A stretch of 24,350 bases of DNA, from positions 25,446 through 49,795 of the forward strand of contig DHJC01000069.1 of NCBI GenBank assembly GCA_002404155.1, read 5' to 3'. The translations under genes were made by a program, and so were the position numbers. The notes under the pieces are model-generated. The model saw only the letters and a list, made by a program, of their open reading frames with translations, was not told the DNA's origin and searched no databases. This document shows positions 22,101-24,350 of this stretch, piece after piece (within the stretch, counting starts at the first letter, position 1; every line of letters begins with the position of its first letter). The stretch is from Chloroflexi bacterium UBA4730 (lineage in GTDB: Bacteria > Chloroflexota > Limnocylindria > P2-11E).

Positions 22101-22997
22101 ATGGCGCGTTCGATCTGGAAGGGCTCGCTGCAGTTCGGGATGGTCAATATCCCGGTCGCGCTGTACGTCGCGACCGAGAGCACGTCAAAGGTCTCGTTCA
22201 ACCTCCTTTGTCCCGACCACCGGACGAGGATCAAGAACAAGCGGTGGTGCCCGGTCGGCGAGCACGAGGTCGCCTCGACGGTGAAGGGCTACGAGTATGA
22301 GAAGGGGCAATACGTCATCTTCGGCGAGGACGACCTCGAGAAGCTCCCGCTCAAGTCCAGCCGGTCGATCGACATCGCCGGCTTCATCAAGGACGAGGAG
22401 CTGCCTGGCGAGCTCTACTTCCAGAGCGCGTACTACCTCGAGCCGGACAAGTCGGCGCAGAAGCCGTACGCGCTGCTCAAGAAGACGCTTGAGAAGACCG
22501 GCCGCGTCGCGGTCGCGAAGTTCGCGCTGCGCGAACGGGAGCGCCTGGTATCGATGCGGGCCCACGACGACGTGCTCGTCCTCAATACCCTGCACTGGCC
22601 GGACGAGATCCGATCGATCGAAGATCTGAACCTACCCGAGGAGGTGAAAGTCTCGCCGGCCGAGCTCAAGATGGCTGAGAGCCTGGTCGAGATGATGGCG
22701 ATGAGGTTCGACCCGAGCGAGTTCCGGGACGAGTACAAGCAGGCGTTCGAGCAGATCGTCGACGCGAAGGTGAAGGGTCGTGAGGATCTGGTCGAGGCGC
22801 CTGAGGCGGAAGCCGAGACCACGGTCATCGATCTCATGTCGGCCCTCAAGGCCTCGGTCGCCAAAGCCAAGGAAGAAGAGAAGAAGGGCGGCCGGGCCGG
22901 CCGCGGCGGTCACGAGTCGCTCGTGCACCGCACGTCGACGTCGCGTACCGCCGCGAAGACGGACAAGGAGAAGACGGCGCGCAAGAAGGCGTCCTGA
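22101..22997 (+). CDS. ku: Bacterial non-homologous end-joining protein Ku
   Basis: This 298-residue homodimeric ring protein binds double-strand DNA ends and recruits LigD. The N-terminus ARSIWKGSLQFGMVNIPVAL is the bacterial Ku signature. RIKNKRWCPVGEHEV, VKGYEYEKGQYVIFGEDDLE and AYYLEPDKSAQKPYALL complete the Ku core beta-barrel and bridge (about 1-255). The C-terminal extension (about 270-298) is rich in Lys, Arg and Ser (ARKKAS at the end), typical of the basic tail that lets Ku thread onto DNA and stimulates ligation. ATG 22101 follows GGAGG at 9 bases. It is transcribed divergently to ligD, two genes away, and is directly followed by a second ligase gene. Confidence 0.97.
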   Translation: MARSIWKGSLQFGMVNIPVALYVATESTSKVSFNLLCPDHRTRIKNKRWCPVGEHEVASTVKGYEYEKGQYVIFGEDDLEKLPLKSSRSIDIAGFIKDEELPGELYFQSAYYLEPDKSAQKPYALLKKTLEKTGRVAVAKFALRERERLVSMRAHDDVLVLNTLHWPDEIRSIEDLNLPEEVKVSPAELKMAESLVEMMAMRFDPSEFRDEYKQAFEQIVDAKVKGREDLVEAPEAEAETTVIDLMSALKASVAKAKEEEKKGGRAGRGGHESLVHRTSTSRTAAKTDKEKTARKKAS

Positions 22998-23024
22998 GTA
23001 CCTAAGTAGCGCAAGCGCGGGCCG

Positions 23025-23030
23025 CATACT
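23025..23030 (+). promoter_or_regulatory. Candidate -10 element for a leaderless ligase transcript
   Basis: CATACT is 6 bases before ATG 23037, with no Shine-Dalgarno sequence in between. It is the same hexamer at almost the same distance as before the gene at 7118. No clear -35 is seen. Confidence 0.4.
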
Positions 23031-23036
23031 CGACTG

Positions 23037-24104
23037 ATGCCGAGAGCGGCCCGCGCCGGGTCCGATCACCCCACGCTCCTCGATCCACCCGCGGCACCCG
23101 GGGCGCTCCCGCGCACGCTCGCGCCGATGCGGCCGCGCCTCGCCGAAGAAGGCTTCAACTCGCCCGACCATCTCTTCGAGCTGAAGTGGGATGGGATCCG
23201 CGCCCTCGTCTCGAACGATCGGTCCGGCCTCCGGATCGTCGACCGCAACGGCGGCGATCTTCTCCCGGCGGTCCCGGAGCTCCGCACGCTGCAGCTCCCC
23301 GAGGGCACGTTGCTGGACGGCGAGATCATCGTCTGCGATTCGCGTGGCCGCCCGAGCTACGACCTCCTCGTGGGACACCTCGCGCCGAAGGCCTCGAAGC
23401 GCGGCAAGGGCCCGCTGTTCGTGGCGTTCGACCTGCTGTATGACGACCACCGGTCGCTGCTCGGCCATACCTGTGAGGACCGGCGCGAGCGGCTGCGCGC
23501 GCGCGGGCTGGCTCAGAAGGGCCTCGTCGTGCCGGAGCATCTCGAGAACGACGGCGAGCCCTTCCTCGACGTCGTCGCGGAGTACGAGCTCGAGGGCGTC
23601 GTGGCCAAGCGCCGCGACGGCCTCTACGTTCCCGGCACGCGCAGCGCGGATTGGCTGAAGTGCCTGGTCTCGCCGCGGGCCGACGTTGTCATCGGCGGGC
23701 TGGTAGTGGATGAACGTCGTGGCGCGCGCGCGCTGCTATGCGGCTGGATGAACGAGAACGGCGCGCTCACGTACGCCGGCGAGGCCTACGTGGCGCCCTA
23801 CCTGGCCGAATGGGTCGACGCCGCGACCCGGAGCTTCCGCACCGATGGATCGCCCTTCCTCGGACCGTTCCCGCTTCGGCCGGGGATGGTCTGGCTACGA
23901 CCGACGCTCGTCGCGATCCTCGACCACGAGGGCGTTGAGCGCGGGGTGCTCGTCGATGCGCGCTTCCGCGCGCTCCGGTTCGACGGCCGGATGGACGACT
24001 GCCGCGTGGAGGAGCCCGTCGAGGTCCCGCACTATCCGCCGACGGGCGGGCTCGATCGTCCGCGCCTCGTCGTGATGCATTCGCTCCCCTTTAGCTTCGA
24101 CTAG
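23037..24104 (+). CDS. Stand-alone ATP-dependent DNA ligase-like protein next to ku
   Basis: This 355-residue protein has a LigD-type ligase domain without phosphoesterase or polymerase parts. The AMP-accepting lysine is K50 in FELKWDGIR. RNGGDLL (motif Ia region), LLDGEIIVCD (III), FVAFDLLYDD (IIIa) and EGVVAKR (IV, 186-192) are intact. Motif V is unusual: DWLKCL (205-210) where LigD in this window has WVKVK, so the second lysine is lost. In the OB part the VGTGF element is replaced by YAGEAYVAPY, and the motif VI region reads RALRFDGRMDD instead of a clear RxDK. It might be a specialised nick sealer, an AMP-ligase with altered step chemistry, or a Ku accessory. It probably has its own leaderless promoter and lies 39 bases after ku. 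Confidence 0.85.
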   Translation: MPRAARAGSDHPTLLDPPAAPGALPRTLAPMRPRLAEEGFNSPDHLFELKWDGIRALVSNDRSGLRIVDRNGGDLLPAVPELRTLQLPEGTLLDGEIIVCDSRGRPSYDLLVGHLAPKASKRGKGPLFVAFDLLYDDHRSLLGHTCEDRRERLRARGLAQKGLVVPEHLENDGEPFLDVVAEYELEGVVAKRRDGLYVPGTRSADWLKCLVSPRADVVIGGLVVDERRGARALLCGWMNENGALTYAGEAYVAPYLAEWVDAATRSFRTDGSPFLGPFPLRPGMVWLRPTLVAILDHEGVERGVLVDARFRALRFDGRMDDCRVEEPVEVPHYPPTGGLDRPRLVVMHSLPFSFD

Positions 24105-24118
24105 GCACGCGCTACAAT
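24090..24118 (+). promoter_or_regulatory. Candidate pyrG promoter
   Basis: TACAAT (24113-24118) is the best -10 hexamer in the window, with TTTAGC (24090-24095) 17 bases upstream as a weak -35 inside the end of the ligase gene. A strong GGAGG (24131-24135) then precedes the GTG start at 24145. Confidence 0.55.
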
Positions 24119-24144
24119 TGGAAAAACCCCGGAGGTCAGCGTCC

Positions 24145-24350
24145 GTGCCGAAGTTCGTGTTCGTGACCGGAGGGGTCACCTCCTCGCTGGGTAAGGGCAT
24201 CACCGCCGCGTCGCTTGGTCGGATCCTCGCGGCCCGCGGCCTCTCCGTCGCCTCACTGAAGATGGATCCGTACCTGAACGTGGACCCCGGGACGATGTCG
24301 CCGTACCAACACGGCGAGGTCTTCGTGACCGAGGACGGCGCCGAGACCGA
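24145..24350 (+). CDS. pyrG: CTP synthase (partial, 5' end only)
   Basis: The first 68 codons are visible before the right edge. The product converts UTP to CTP using glutamine and ATP. The N-terminus PKFVFVTGGVTSSLGKGITA (the synthetase-domain P-loop) is followed by ASLGRILAARG, LKMDPYLNVDPGTMSPYQHG and EVFVTEDGAET, all nearly invariant in the family. Start GTG 24145 has GGAGG nine bases upstream and its own promoter. Nothing unusual is seen in the visible part. Confidence 0.97.
   Translation, partial: MPKFVFVTGGVTSSLGKGITAASLGRILAARGLSVASLKMDPYLNVDPGTMSPYQHGEVFVTEDGAET

Overview
The window is a gene-dense stretch of a high-GC bacterial chromosome (coding regions look roughly two-thirds or more G+C). 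Start codons are often GTG, with one TTG and one probable CTG, and neighbouring genes frequently overlap by 1-4 bases. The gene set (proton-pumping NADH dehydrogenase, GTPase ObgE, NadD, RsfS, full Ku/LigD end joining, many non-ATG starts, probable leaderless mRNAs) suggests a free-living, probably soil or freshwater bacterium. Chloroflexota (Limnocylindria-like) is my best guess and Actinobacteriota the main alternative. This is inference from style and content, because no 16S gene is present.

Layout. Positions 1-5707 (minus strand) hold a respiratory complex I operon, read nuoA-nuoC-nuoH-nuoJ-nuoK-nuoL-nuoM and running off the left edge. nuoB, nuoD and nuoI are absent from their usual places. 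A divergent intergenic region with a promoter on each side separates it from a plus-strand gene for a membrane-anchored LysM/M23 cell-wall peptidase (5946-7052). After a strong hairpin comes an apparently leaderless operon (7118-10498): a radical-SAM-like protein whose cluster cysteines appear to be lost, then obgE, nadD and rsfS. A sensor histidine kinase without a partner regulator (10631-12427), tRNA-Ala(CGC), a 39-residue membrane peptide and an aldehyde dehydrogenase (to 14330) follow.

Positions 14327-16528 (minus) encode a three-gene signalling operon: a small membrane protein, an OmpR-type response regulator and a HAMP histidine kinase. Upstream of it lies the remnant of a zinc-type alcohol dehydrogenase or quinone reductase with an in-frame internal deletion. 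Two copies of a 20-bp element, GTGTGGAG-N5-GTGAAGG, sit upstream of the small membrane protein gene and upstream of the remnant. They are the best candidate binding site for this regulator.

Positions 16930-24104 form a DNA double-strand-break repair neighbourhood. It contains three-domain LigD (phosphoesterase-ligase-polymerase) translationally coupled to a small alpha/beta hydrolase, a divergent DUF885 metallopeptidase, a DUF1232 membrane protein, Ku, and a second stand-alone ATP-dependent ligase with degenerate C-terminal motifs. The window ends in the first 68 codons of pyrG (CTP synthase), which has its own promoter.

No CRISPR array, insertion sequence, phage gene or rRNA was seen. The most interesting items are the cysteine-less radical-SAM homologue before obgE, the paired regulator-like repeats, the two-ligase NHEJ locus, and the complex I operon stripped of its B, D and I subunits.
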